The notes below the pieces were generated by a model, which was not told where the DNA came from, did no database searches, and saw nothing but the letters and a program-made list of their open reading frames with translations. DNA of 46,655 nt from a virus, in IMG/VR virus record IMGVR_UViG_3300040781_000154, positions 1 to 46,655 of that record; one strand, given 5' to 3'. Each line of letters opens with the position of its first letter. The first letter of the stretch is position 1. The translations under genes and the position numbers were made by a program. This document shows positions 7,217 through 13,466 of the stretch, in pieces.

Positions 7217-7286
7217 GGGGGTCATTCCCCGTTTGCATGTGATCATTCTACTGCTTCTCGCGAAGTAGTACACTGTTTTTCACGAA
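7217..7286 (-). promoter_or_regulatory. Middle-promoter cassette (copy 6)
   Basis: Minus strand: TTCGTGAA (7279-7286), GTGTAC (7268-7273), TTCGCGAG (7257-7264), 17-bp spacer, TAGAAT (7245-7250), leader hairpin GGGG/CCCC (7217-7230). Its upstream edge is only 7 bp from the T-run of the preceding gene's terminator. Confidence 0.85.
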
Positions 7287-7293
7287 AAAGATG

Positions 7294-7317
7294 AAAAAAA
7301 AGGAGCCCGAAGGCTCC
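7294..7317 (-). terminator. UUCG-loop intrinsic terminator
   Basis: Minus strand GGAGCC-TTCG-GGCTCC (7302-7317) followed by eight T (7294-7301), 24 bp after the DUF932 gene stop. A textbook intrinsic terminator placed directly against the next promoter cassette. Confidence 0.92.
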
Positions 7318-7341
7318 AAGGGGCTGGCAGGCCCTGGGTTG

Positions 7342-8229
7342 TCAGGCGGCGAGTGCCAGTGTCTTCTTAAAGGTCGGTGAGACCAGCGTCTCCCGGACTC
7401 GCTCCTCGCGGCGGAACTTTGCAGCCGCTGCGTTCTCGTGCGACTTCTTATCCACGTCCCAGTGAGTGGAGAAGTGCGTCAGGGTATTGTACAACGCCCA
7501 ACCGGTCGTGCCCATCGTTGTTTTGTGAGTGACCCATGACTCGAAGAGAGCCTTCATCGCCCGAGGCATGTCGTCCTTGTTGCTGGGCAGACCGAGCCGC
7601 TTCGCTTCCGTGTTACGGCTGGCGTGAGCCAACGCGTCGTACGCCTGTGAGTCGGTTACCTTGGCGACGCGCAGCTTTTCGAACCACTCACGTGATTGCT
7701 CGAATGAGTCCAGCACTCGGGAGATGTGCTTGCCCGCCAGCTTCACATCGAGGCTAGGAACGTGCTTCGACTTGAAGTAGCTGATGTTGTCCCCCATGAC
7801 TTGCCCGTTAGAGCAGACGAAGCGGTAACCGCCGGCCTGAACGCTGAACGCCGTTGACCCGTCATACGAGTTCTTAGCGATGATGCGCAGCGCGGTGGGG
7901 TCGTTCTCACCGATTTGGATCTGGTGAGCGGGGAGGATCAGCTGGGCGAATGTGCGTGCGCCTTCGTGGCTGAACTCGGTTTCGACCTTGGCGCCGTCGA
8001 GGTTCAAATCAGAGCGACCGAGGATGTCGACGAATGAAGTGAACACCTCCTCGTTGGTCACGGTCTTGTACTTCTCACCAACCACTGCGATGGGCTGGCC
8101 CGTCTCGGCGGCGACGATTACCTTCTTGCCGGGGACCTGAATGCCGCCCATGGTCGTGAGGCGTTCTTCGCGTACCTTGAAGAAAGAAGACGAGAGGGAT
8201 TCGGTGATTGCGTTGAGTGCAGCTGTCAT
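7342..8229 (-). CDS. DUF932 phage/plasmid-like protein (295 aa)
   Basis: Start ATG 8229 after AAAAGGACTATGAC. The protein shows the DUF932 layout: an N-terminal part with VPGKKVIVAAETGQPIAVVG and KYKTVTNEEVFTSFVDIL, a central beta region with AGGYRFVCSNGQVMGDNISY and a helical C-terminus (GTTGWALYNTLTHFSTHW). The TGWALYNTLTHFSTH stretch is typical of this family, which occurs on many phages and conjugative plasmids and has no established biochemical role. It has its own promoter cassette (copy 7) and a strong terminator, so it is one transcription unit. Confidence 0.88.
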   Translation of the reverse strand: MTAALNAITESLSSSFFKVREERLTTMGGIQVPGKKVIVAAETGQPIAVVGEKYKTVTNEEVFTSFVDILGRSDLNLDGAKVETEFSHEGARTFAQLILPAHQIQIGENDPTALRIIAKNSYDGSTAFSVQAGGYRFVCSNGQVMGDNISYFKSKHVPSLDVKLAGKHISRVLDSFEQSREWFEKLRVAKVTDSQAYDALAHASRNTEAKRLGLPSNKDDMPRAMKALFESWVTHKTTMGTTGWALYNTLTHFSTHWDVDKKSHENAAAAKFRREERVRETLVSPTFKKTLALAA

Positions 8230-8259
8230 GTCATAGTCCTTTTGGTTTGGTTCGGATCC

Positions 8260-8327
8260 GGAGACCATTCCCCGATTCACGAGCCCATACTACTATGACT
8301 TCGTGAGTTAGTACACTACTTTGCGAA
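8260..8327 (-). promoter_or_regulatory. Middle-promoter cassette (copy 7, partly degenerate)
   Basis: Minus strand: GTGTAC (8311-8316), half-site CTCACGAA (8300-8307), 18-bp spacer, -10 TAGTAT (8287-8292), weak GGGG/CTCC leader hairpin (8260-8273). The outer half-site is degenerate (TTCGCAAA, 8320-8327). The box GTGTAC forms the last sense codons and stop of the deaminase gene. Confidence 0.7.
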
Positions 8328-8754
8328 CCCACTCGCGAGCATTTTCGCCACTTGCCAACCATAGCTCTCGCGCGTGGATGTGAGTGTACTCGTCAGCGTA
8401 GACGATCCTCTTGGCTGAGGTGTTCATCAGCAGCTTAACGCAGCCGACGCAAGGCGAGGTCGTGCAGTAGACGGACCAGATCTGGTGGACGTCGCTACAC
8501 TGGAGAAGCGCGTTGGCCTCGGCATGTATTGCCTCGCATAATTCTAGGCCGGTGCCTGAGGGCAAATGGGCGCCCGGACAGGCCCTGTCTATACAGTGCG
8601 TCTGGCCTGCCGCGACGCCGTTGTACCCGGTAGCGAGCACGTGGAGCCGCTCGTTAATCAGGATGCACCCTACTTCCCGCCTCCGGCACGTAGCCCGCGT
8701 AGCAACCTCTCTAGCCAGCCTGAGGAAGTACGTATCGACATCTGGCCTGCTCAT
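8308..8754 (-). CDS. dCMP deaminase
   Basis: 148 residues from the ATG at 8754, which overlaps the stop of a 31-aa membrane-peptide gene (ATGA). Zinc-binding and catalytic residues of the cytidine/deoxycytidylate deaminase fold are present: HAEAN (H77, E79) and SPCVGC (C102, C105). A second Cys/His cluster (QTHCIDRACPGAH, 51-63, and C73) resembles the extra zinc site of T4-type dCMP deaminases. The enzyme turns dCMP into dUMP for thymidylate synthesis. In a phage that seems to replace cytosine it would also help drain unmodified dCMP. It is the last gene of a long overlapping run of genes from 13266 downwards. Confidence 0.93.
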   Translation of the reverse strand: MSRPDVDTYFLRLAREVATRATCRRREVGCILINERLHVLATGYNGVAAGQTHCIDRACPGAHLPSGTGLELCEAIHAEANALLQCSDVHQIWSVYCTTSPCVGCVKLLMNTSAKRIVYADEYTHIHARELWLASGENAREWVRKVVY

Positions 8755-8846
8755 GCCAGCCACCGGAAAAAGACGACCAGAGCCGCCGTGAGGGCTATCG
8801 TGGCGAGTAGTCCTAGCATCGGCTCGCTGTGCTCATTGAGATCCAT
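8751..8846 (-). CDS. 31-aa single-span membrane peptide (overlooked small gene)
   Basis: ATG at 8844-8846 is preceded by GGGAGGACGGACG, a very strong ribosome-binding site. The frame ends in TGA at 8751-8753 and overlaps the dCMP deaminase start as ATGA. The product begins MDLNEHSEPML and continues as one hydrophobic segment, GLLATIALTAALVVFF, ending RWLA. The first codons overlap the end of the lipoprotein gene by 14 bp, so it is translationally coupled on both sides. Function unknown. Being next to a lipoprotein gene it may act with it at the inner membrane, which is an inference from position. Confidence 0.7.
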   Translation of the reverse strand: MDLNEHSEPMLGLLATIALTAALVVFFRWLA

Positions 8847-9123
8847 CGTCCGTCCTCCCTTCGGGGTGATCCTCAGGTCGGTACCTGTTGGCGAGATAGT
8901 AGGCGTGCTGCCCGCACTCCGAGATCACTTCGGCTGAATCGTTGTAGTGCCCGGCGCGGACAGTCTCTTTCGCCAGTTGCATGCACTGGACGAAAAGGCG
9001 CTCCCGGTATGCGCCGTAGCCTCTTTGGCGTGTCGGGTTGGTGTTCTCGCCGCAAGCAGTCAGTAACACGATCAGCAGCACTACGAGAATCGAGATCAAT
9101 GTGGATCGTCTAAACATAGTCAT
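8833..9123 (-). CDS. Small early lipoprotein (96 aa)
   Basis: Begins MTMFRRSTLISILVVLLIVL followed by LTAC-GENTN: positively charged n-region, hydrophobic core and lipobox L-T-A-C, so the mature protein should be lipidated at Cys and facing the periplasm or outer membrane. The mature part (about 70 residues) holds two more Cys (VQCMQLAKE, ISECGQHAYYLANRY) that could form a disulphide. Early-expressed phage lipoproteins often block superinfection or phage receptors (T5 Llp is an example), so that is a reasonable hypothesis, not shown here. The ATG overlaps the previous stop (TGATG). Confidence 0.78.
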   Translation of the reverse strand: MTMFRRSTLISILVVLLIVLLTACGENTNPTRQRGYGAYRERLFVQCMQLAKETVRAGHYNDSAEVISECGQHAYYLANRYRPEDHPEGRTDDGSQ

Positions 9124-9326
9124 CACCTGTCGAACATCTGCGAAAGCACGTGCTTCGCTCCTCTGTCAAACGGCGTGGGATCCATCGGGTCGTTAACGTG
9201 GTCCCAGGCCTCATGAGCGAGTCCTTCTGCCATTTGCTCCTGCGCCCACTCTACGCCTGCCAGCCACTCTTTTTTGTAGTTGCGGTTGCGGTACCAGTGG
9301 ACAAATCCTCGTATGAAATTGATCAT
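9123..9326 (-). CDS. Hypothetical early protein (67 aa)
   Basis: 67 residues starting MINFIRGFVHWYRNRNYKKE, an amphipathic/aromatic N-terminal helix, then WLAGVEWAQEQMAEG and a DHVNDPMDPTPFDRGA stretch. The end (VLSQMFDR) is followed by the lipoprotein start with a TGATG overlap. No family was recognised. It belongs to the tightly packed run of small genes 8308-10174. Confidence 0.7.
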   Translation of the reverse strand: MINFIRGFVHWYRNRNYKKEWLAGVEWAQEQMAEGLAHEAWDHVNDPMDPTPFDRGAKHVLSQMFDR

Positions 9327-9517
9327 AGCGAAATGTCCATGATCGCGTCACGAAGTTCTTCGGTGCGCTCGCCTTTGTTGAACCTGTCGCGACACGGCGT
9401 GATTGCGAAAGCCATAGCGAACAGTCCTGCCGACCCGGTTTCGGCGTAAGCTTTTTCGCAAGCTTCTAAGCGCTCTTCGACTGCTACCCAGTCTATGTTG
9501 TGGATGTCGTTTTTCAT
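9323..9517 (-). CDS. Hypothetical early protein (64 aa)
   Basis: Start ATG 9517 overlaps the stop of the SEC-C gene (ATGA). The product begins MKNDIHNIDWVAVEERLEAC and is predicted all-helical (ACEKAYAETGSAGLFAMAFA, ERTEELRDAIMD). No family was recognised. Overlapping stops and starts on both sides indicate translational coupling inside the operon. Confidence 0.68.
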   Translation of the reverse strand: MKNDIHNIDWVAVEERLEACEKAYAETGSAGLFAMAFAITPCRDRFNKGERTEELRDAIMDISL

Positions 9518-9738
9518 CAGGCATACCCGCTCCAGCAGCATCGTTTGAACTTTTTACCGGACCCACAGACGCAGGGCTTGTTGCGCATGCTGTTCTTGCG
9601 TCGCTTCGCCCCCATCGGCTGCAGTTCTTCGAACTCGCGTTCGCTTAAGGGGAGCAGTCTCCGGCCCTCGCTTTCGGCGCGGCGCGCAGCTGCGGCTAAT
9701 CCTACGCCTTGATGAATCGTTCCTCGTTTTACGTCCAT
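9517..9738 (-). CDS. SEC-C motif protein (73 aa)
   Basis: 73 residues with a basic helical N-terminus (AAAARRAESEGRRLLPLSER) and a C-terminal SEC-C zinc-binding motif, RNKPCVCGSGKKFKRCC. SEC-C motifs bind Zn through CxC...CC, as at the C-terminus of SecA and in many small prokaryotic proteins. Here it makes up almost the whole second half of the protein. The role in the phage is unknown; protein-protein or protein-nucleic acid contact is likely. Part of the early operon. Confidence 0.82.
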   Translation of the reverse strand: MDVKRGTIHQGVGLAAAARRAESEGRRLLPLSEREFEELQPMGAKRRKNSMRNKPCVCGSGKKFKRCCWSGYA

Positions 9739-9747
9739 AGCGATCTC

Positions 9748-9999
9748 CTAGTTAATTTCATGCGCCGGCACGTCCGGCATCCCTTGACTCCAATGCTCAA
9801 GCAAAGCCTTCAGAGCGTCAGCGACCGCCTTGCGCTCGCAGTTCGATATATAGCTGCATCGGCTGTCGTCAGTCGTCTGGAAAACGACTAGCGCGAACCC
9901 AATGTCGTCGCGGCCTGATACTTTTTGCAGATCGCGGCTTATCCGCTTCGCGAGTGTTTGAAGCTGCTTCGACACAGCTCGGTCTGTCTGGTTAGTCAT
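9748..9999 (-). CDS. Conserved-looking small phage protein (83 aa)
   Basis: 83 residues. The middle (DDIGFALVVFQTTDD, then SRCSYISNCERKAVADALKA) resembles a family of small phage and prophage proteins I recall as hypothetical, in which a beta-strand pair GF.LVVF is followed by YISN and a helix. The first 30 residues are helical and basic. No enzymatic residues are obvious. It is located 2 bp from the zinc-ribbon gene in the early operon. Confidence 0.72.
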   Translation of the reverse strand: MTNQTDRAVSKQLQTLAKRISRDLQKVSGRDDIGFALVVFQTTDDSRCSYISNCERKAVADALKALLEHWSQGMPDVPAHEIN

Positions 10000-10000
10000 G

Positions 10001-10174
10001 CTATTTCGCCCTCGGCCAGTAGTCTACCAGAATGTGACCGCACTCTTCGCATTGTTCGGTGCTGACGGTCTCGATGATTCCCATGTGACCGCACTCCGGG
10101 CATTGCTGGTCCTTATGCGTGACGAGGATTCTGCCCGTGTCGATCGTGCCTGTGTCGTTCTGTCGGTACGTCAT
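10001..10174 (-). CDS. Zinc-ribbon protein (57 aa)
   Basis: ATG 10174 overlaps the stop of the hydroxymethylase-like gene (ATGA). The product has two CxxC knuckles, QCPECGHMG and QCEECGHIL, separated by 13 residues, which is a classic zinc ribbon, preceded by MTYRQNDTGTIDTGRILVTH. A longer open frame continues upstream over the hydroxymethylase gene but is only its shadow. Zinc ribbons of this size usually bind nucleic acid or act in transcription complexes. Nothing more specific can be said. Confidence 0.75.
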   Translation of the reverse strand: MTYRQNDTGTIDTGRILVTHKDQQCPECGHMGIIETVSTEQCEECGHILVDYWPRAK

Positions 10175-10968
10175 CCTCTGCGCTCCTGCATCCACGCCGC
10201 GAAAGGGTACTCTTCGTGACAGTAGTTCGTATCGCCTGTAGTAAGAAACGCGAACTCGACCGGATCGCGTGCTCGCGGCATCGGGATTTCGGTGTAGCCG
10301 TCGACGCCGTCTTGGACCAGCATGCTCAACATCTCGAAGTGCCGCTCGTAGACGTGGAACGAATCGACCTTGTGGGTGTAGGTGCCCATCGTCAAATCGG
10401 GATACGCCCTCTTGCGTAGCGCAGCCAGCACCGCCTCTTGGAGAAGTGAGAAACAGAAGACGTCGTTGGTCATGCCGAAGATCGCATCGTTGCTTCGCAT
10501 CGAGACAGACATTTTCAGCGTGCCATTTCGGATCCTGAAGTTGAGACCGTAGGTGCACACCACGTCGGGATTGTCCTCGCGCAAGTGACCGCGGTTGAGC
10601 AGAACCATGCACGCCCGCCGGGAATCGGCATCGCGCATCAGCTCTTCGACGACCCATGCGAACTGACGCTGGCCGAAGATGTATTGCCCGTAGTTGGAGT
10701 TGAATCCCAGGTCCCTGGGATCTTTGATCTTCGCCCACATGGTGGCGTGCTTTTCGATGCTGGTGTCGTAGCGATCACCTCGCAGATACCAGAGGAACTC
10801 TTCGATGCAGTACGCAAGGTTGAGACCGCGAGCACGAAACGAAGTAAGACGCTCGTAGGGTGCCAGCGTGAATTGATAGTCCTCGAGCTCGAGTATCGAC
10901 TGACCTCTGGGTGAGCACGGTCGACCATGTTCAAGCAGATCTTCGTAAACTCTTAAAAAGTTCGACAT
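10171..10968 (-). CDS. Thymidylate-synthase-fold deoxycytidylate hydroxymethylase (predicted)
   Basis: 265 residues with the thymidylate synthase fold: phosphate-binding SRR (116-118), catalytic Cys138 in DVVCTYGLNF, the RSND segment (158-161) and a C-terminal YTHKVDSFHVYERH. A gapless alignment to E. coli ThyA from Cys146 puts Asp169 (in GMTNDVF) where ThyA has Asn177. Asn177 selects dUMP; Asp at this position is the hallmark of enzymes acting on dCMP, as in T4 gp42. I therefore predict 5-hydroxymethyl-dCMP formation with methylene-tetrahydrofolate. It overlaps the kinase gene by 38 bp and lies in one cluster with a MazG-like pyrophosphatase. A strict dUMP hydroxymethylase or methylase is the alternative. 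Confidence 0.85.
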   Translation of the reverse strand: MSNFLRVYEDLLEHGRPCSPRGQSILELEDYQFTLAPYERLTSFRARGLNLAYCIEEFLWYLRGDRYDTSIEKHATMWAKIKDPRDLGFNSNYGQYIFGQRQFAWVVEELMRDADSRRACMVLLNRGHLREDNPDVVCTYGLNFRIRNGTLKMSVSMRSNDAIFGMTNDVFCFSLLQEAVLAALRKRAYPDLTMGTYTHKVDSFHVYERHFEMLSMLVQDGVDGYTEIPMPRARDPVEFAFLTTGDTNYCHEEYPFAAWMQERRG

Positions 10969-11461
10969 TGAGCAAGTCCTCTTCGGAATCCTGGGTGTAA
11001 TCGTACCGCACGACGTTCGCGTTTCGGTACAGCGTAGAATCGAATGTCGCGTCGTAAAGAATGCGTAGTCTCTCCAAGCTGGCTTCGATGTCAGCGACGT
11101 ATTCCGGTGTGTCGTACACCTCGGGCTCGTGCTTGACTTTGTCTAGATCGCCGACGCGACAATAGATGATAAGCGGCGCCACTTCGTCGAGGAGCTTGCG
11201 CTGCGCCTCGTAGTATTCCACATCCGATACGAGTTGCCGGCCGAACACTAGACCGTAGATCGGCTCGCTGATTTGCGTGACGCGATCCTGAATGCAAGGG
11301 AGCTGCGCGCGTTTGAAGCACTCGTCCATGTCGGCACGAACGCCTCCGGGCGTGCCGGCGGATCGACCTATCGCGAAGATCGCCAGCTTAGGGAATATGG
11401 TTGCAAGCCGAATCGACAATGAGCTCTTGCCCATGCCGTCTGGTCCTTCAAGTATGATCAT
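10931..11461 (-). CDS. Deoxynucleoside monophosphate kinase (P-loop)
   Basis: 176 residues from ATG 11461; a longer frame exists but the P-loop protein starts here (MIILEGPDGMGKSS, Walker A GPDGMGKS at residues 6-13). QDRVTQISEP (58-67) matches the DR-containing nucleotide-binding segment of thymidylate-type kinases. The start lies 14 bp inside the pyrophosphatase gene, and the end overlaps the hydroxymethylase-like gene, so all three are translationally coupled. In this context the substrate is probably a modified deoxynucleoside monophosphate such as 5-hydroxymethyl-dCMP, like T4 gp1, but dTMP or dGMP are possible. Confidence 0.87.
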   Translation of the reverse strand: MIILEGPDGMGKSSLSIRLATIFPKLAIFAIGRSAGTPGGVRADMDECFKRAQLPCIQDRVTQISEPIYGLVFGRQLVSDVEYYEAQRKLLDEVAPLIIYCRVGDLDKVKHEPEVYDTPEYVADIEASLERLRILYDATFDSTLYRNANVVRYDYTQDSEEDLLNVELFKSLRRSA

Positions 11462-11825
11462 TGGGTTGCGTCCAGGGAGAGAGGTCCGGGGATTCCCAGC
11501 CCTCAGGTTTACGGAGATCGAGCTCGAACCCACCGCGCTTGCCATTGGGCCCGAGCTCTTTCTTCATGTTGGCAAGGACGACTTCCCGGAACCCATCCAT
11601 CGGCAGGCCTTGGCGTTCAAGCGTACCGATGACAAACACCAGCAGATCCAACAGAGCGTCGTACTCGTCTTCGAGGTCGTCGGCGAGTAGATACTCAGTC
11701 GCCTCTTCGATGAAGCACGCAAAACGGAATCGCTTCTCGTCGAGTTCGAGATTGCGCGGCCCGCCTTCGTACTGGATACCGAAGAGACGATGCTGGTCCT
11801 TGACGAGGTTCAGTAAGTCGTCCAT
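11448..11825 (-). CDS. MazG-like all-alpha NTP pyrophosphohydrolase (candidate dCTPase)
   Basis: 125 residues with the metal-binding pattern of all-alpha NTP pyrophosphatases: FIEEATEYL (E40, E41, E44) and DEYDALLDLL (D56, D60). These enzymes cut NTPs or dNTPs to the monophosphate and pyrophosphate. Located directly before a nucleotide kinase and a dCMP-type hydroxymethylase, it may play the role of T4 gp56, removing dCTP and providing dCMP. The substrate cannot be read from sequence. The C-terminal 35 residues (PNGKRGGFELDLRKPEGWES) form a hydrophilic tail. Confidence 0.82.
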   Translation of the reverse strand: MDDLLNLVKDQHRLFGIQYEGGPRNLELDEKRFRFACFIEEATEYLLADDLEDEYDALLDLLVFVIGTLERQGLPMDGFREVVLANMKKELGPNGKRGGFELDLRKPEGWESPDLSPWTQPNDHT

Positions 11826-11829
11826 GGGG

Positions 11830-12141
11830 TTACGCCGCTTTCTTCTTGGGCGCGACGTAGGCGTTGAGCAGTCCGGCGTCGTACGCGTCGGCGATCATGT
11901 TCTGAGCCGTCGCAGCCGAGTCGGCCACTTTCACGATCGTGGTCAGGAACAGACTGATCTGCCCTTTGCGCACGAACCCCTCGCCTGATGCCAGGGCGAT
12001 TACCTTGGCGGCATGCACGACGTGCTCGTCAGGAGTCGACGGCGCTTTGCCACCGCCCTTGACAGTGAGCTTCGCCGGGATCTTGCCTTCATCTGCAGTC
12101 GCTGCGTCGGCTGCCTTGGGTGCTGCTTTCTTCTTAGCCAT
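11830..12141 (-). CDS. Small Lys/Ala-rich early protein (103 aa)
   Basis: 103 residues with a good ribosome-binding site (AAGGAGATTCTC before the ATG). The N-terminus is a low-complexity basic Ala segment (MAKKKAAPKAADAATADEGK), then a compact helical part (HVVHAAKVIALASGEGFVRK) and a basic end (APKKKAA). The basic ends and position next to a ssDNA-binding protein suggest DNA association. No family was recognised. Confidence 0.72.
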   Translation of the reverse strand: MAKKKAAPKAADAATADEGKIPAKLTVKGGGKAPSTPDEHVVHAAKVIALASGEGFVRKGQISLFLTTIVKVADSAATAQNMIADAYDAGLLNAYVAPKKKAA

Positions 12142-12189
12142 GAGAATCTCCTTGAGTCAGTGGCTTCTTACAATTACCCGGGATGGGTA

Positions 12190-12768
12190 CTACTTACGAC
12201 GGCCCGACGGGCGCGCCTTCTTTCGACCTGCCGACTTGACGTCAGCGAAGTCATCTTCCGCGGCAGGCGCAGTGGCACCTAGAGGCTCGTCGTCTCTTAC
12301 CTTCATGACGTTGTCGAGCGAGAAGGTCACACCTTTGCCGCCTGTCTTGTGCTCCCACGCGTAGGGCCGAATCGAACACCGGTACCACGCGCCGCTGTAC
12401 AGTTCCTCTTGCTGGTCCATCTCATCGATGGCGTCGAGGTCGGCGTCGACGATACCCGGCTTGCGCTTGTTGCCGAGGTTGACGCAGACCATACCGTCGA
12501 ACTCGCCTGCCTCGCTAATGTCCTCGCCATCGCGCAGCGGACTGCGAAGCTTGCGAGGCACTTCACCGAATTTCTCCTCGGCGACCTCGTCTACCCAGTC
12601 TTCGAGCAGTTCGATGTACTCGCCTTGCTCAGGGTCTTCGGGGTCGAGGACCATCAACAGCGAGTACTTAAGGTCGGCATCTTCGGAGATGCGGTCGGGT
12701 TTAGCCAAGTGCACGAAGCTGGCTCGGAACTCCGGCGTGTGCCGGCGTGGATCTTTGGGGTCTGACAT
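12190..12768 (-). CDS. Enc34-type single-stranded DNA-binding protein (DUF2815)
   Basis: 192 residues matching DUF2815/Enc34 ssDNA-binding proteins: EFRASFVHLAKPDRI near the N-terminus, KYSLLMVLDPEDPE, a central acidic region with LRDGEDI, then YSGAWYRCSIRPYAWE and GVTFSLDNVMKVRDDEPLG. The C-terminus is acidic then basic (GRKKARPSGRRK). Family members are OB-fold ssDNA-binding proteins used in phage replication. The ribosome-binding site is AGGAG seven bases before ATG. A hairpin (12787-12816) separates it from the upstream HTH gene. Confidence 0.9.
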   Translation of the reverse strand: MSDPKDPRRHTPEFRASFVHLAKPDRISEDADLKYSLLMVLDPEDPEQGEYIELLEDWVDEVAEEKFGEVPRKLRSPLRDGEDISEAGEFDGMVCVNLGNKRKPGIVDADLDAIDEMDQQEELYSGAWYRCSIRPYAWEHKTGGKGVTFSLDNVMKVRDDEPLGATAPAAEDDFADVKSAGRKKARPSGRRK

Positions 12769-12786
12769 TTGCAGTCTCCTGAACGT

Positions 12787-12816
12787 AAAGAAGGACCCGT
12801 CGTGATGACCGGGCCC
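12787..12816 (-). terminator. Terminator-like hairpin
   Basis: Minus strand GGGCCCG / CGGGTCC (7 bp, one wobble) with a 10-nt loop, followed by TTCTTT. Located 13 bp after the stop codon at 12829. The T-run is short, so it may attenuate rather than end transcription into the SSB gene. Confidence 0.6.
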
Positions 12817-12828
12817 GGGGTTGTGGCC

Positions 12829-13266
12829 TTATGCGCGGCCGGCTTTTTGGACGCTGTAGAGGCGGGTGGCGCCGTCTCGCGTTTGCTTGAGTACCTCGTC
12901 ACTGGCAAGGCCGAACTTCTCACCGCGGTTGCGGATCAAGTAGAGGTCGCCCGTGATGTTCTTGTAGCTGGTGCCGAAGTGCTCGACCAAGAAGTTGACT
13001 GACGCCGGCCGTGATCGGATGATCTCGACAACCTGGGCGGTGCGGCCCGGCGTTTTCTTGGACTTAGGCTTCGCAGCAGGAGCCTCTTCTTCAGCCTGTA
13101 CTTCCTCGGCTTCGGGGGCTTCGTCCGGCAGCTCGGCGATGAGCTTTTCCAGTCGGGCGATGCCTTTGGCTTTGCTGTCAAACTTCTTAATCGACTTGCC
13201 GGTCAGCTCTTGGTAGAGGTCAACGAGGCCAGCCATGGTGAGAAGATTCAGGTCAATTGTTTTCAT
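12829..13266 (-). CDS. Putative DNA-binding protein with helix-turn-helix-like C-terminus (145 aa)
   Basis: 145 residues. An N-terminal helical part (LLTMAGLVDLYQELTGKSIK, KGIARLEKLIAEL) is linked by an acidic, Pro/Ala/Lys-rich stretch (approx. residues 48-72) to a C-terminal winged-HTH-like domain (GRTAQVVEIIRSRPASVNFL, HFGTSYKNITGDLYLIRNRG). The NITGDLYLIR region looks like a recognition helix. Such proteins are common near the SSB gene in related phages and may regulate transcription. As the only clear HTH-like protein of the early arm, it is a candidate reader of the cassette operators. The start follows AAAGGACGAAATC behind two tandem promoter cassettes. Confidence 0.72.
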   Translation of the reverse strand: MKTIDLNLLTMAGLVDLYQELTGKSIKKFDSKAKGIARLEKLIAELPDEAPEAEEVQAEEEAPAAKPKSKKTPGRTAQVVEIIRSRPASVNFLVEHFGTSYKNITGDLYLIRNRGEKFGLASDEVLKQTRDGATRLYSVQKAGRA

Positions 13267-13294
13267 GATTTCGTCCTTTCTTTTTCGGTTAGTG

Positions 13295-13357
13295 GAGGCC
13301 TTCGCCTCACCTGTTTAATTGTACTGCTCATCGTGAGCTTGTACACTTTTTTGTGAT
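13295..13357 (-). promoter_or_regulatory. Middle-promoter cassette (copy 8, proximal of tandem pair)
   Basis: Minus strand: GTGTAC (13341-13346), CTCACGAT half-site (13330-13337), 17-bp spacer, -10 TACAAT (13318-13323), leader hairpin GAGGC-GAAG-GCCTC (13295-13308), whose stem differs from the usual GGGG/CCCC but still pairs. The outer half-site is degenerate. It lies downstream of copy 9, so the 12829 gene has two promoters in series. Confidence 0.7.
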
Positions 13358-13383
13358 TGGGTGGTTGCCCCGATCACATAAAC

Positions 13384-13426
13384 ATTCTACTGCTACTTCG
13401 TGAAAGTGTACACTGTTTTTCGTGAA
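13384..13426 (-). promoter_or_regulatory. Middle-promoter cassette (copy 9, distal of tandem pair)
   Basis: Minus strand: TTCACGAA (13419-13426), GTGTAC (13408-13413), TTCACGAA (13397-13404), 18-bp spacer, TAGAAT (13384-13389). Half-sites are 22 bp apart. No gene and no clear leader hairpin lie between it and copy 8, suggesting loss of an intervening gene or duplication of the promoter. Confidence 0.8.
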
Positions 13427-13432
13427 ATAGTT

Positions 13433-13460
13433 GAAAAAAGTTGAGGGGCCCGGAGGCCCC
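13433..13460 (-). terminator. Intrinsic terminator after the DUF2786 gene
   Basis: Minus strand GGGGCC-TCCG-GGCCCC (13445-13460) followed by TCAACTTTTTTC, 6 bp from the DUF2786 gene stop. Directly followed by promoter cassette copy 9. Confidence 0.85.
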
Positions 13461-13466
13461 GTGGGA

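Noticed and set aside
10175-10738. Upstream extension of the zinc-ribbon frame over the hydroxymethylase gene
   Set aside because: The conserved enzyme occupies the other frame; the zinc-ribbon gene has its own ATGA-coupled start at 10174.
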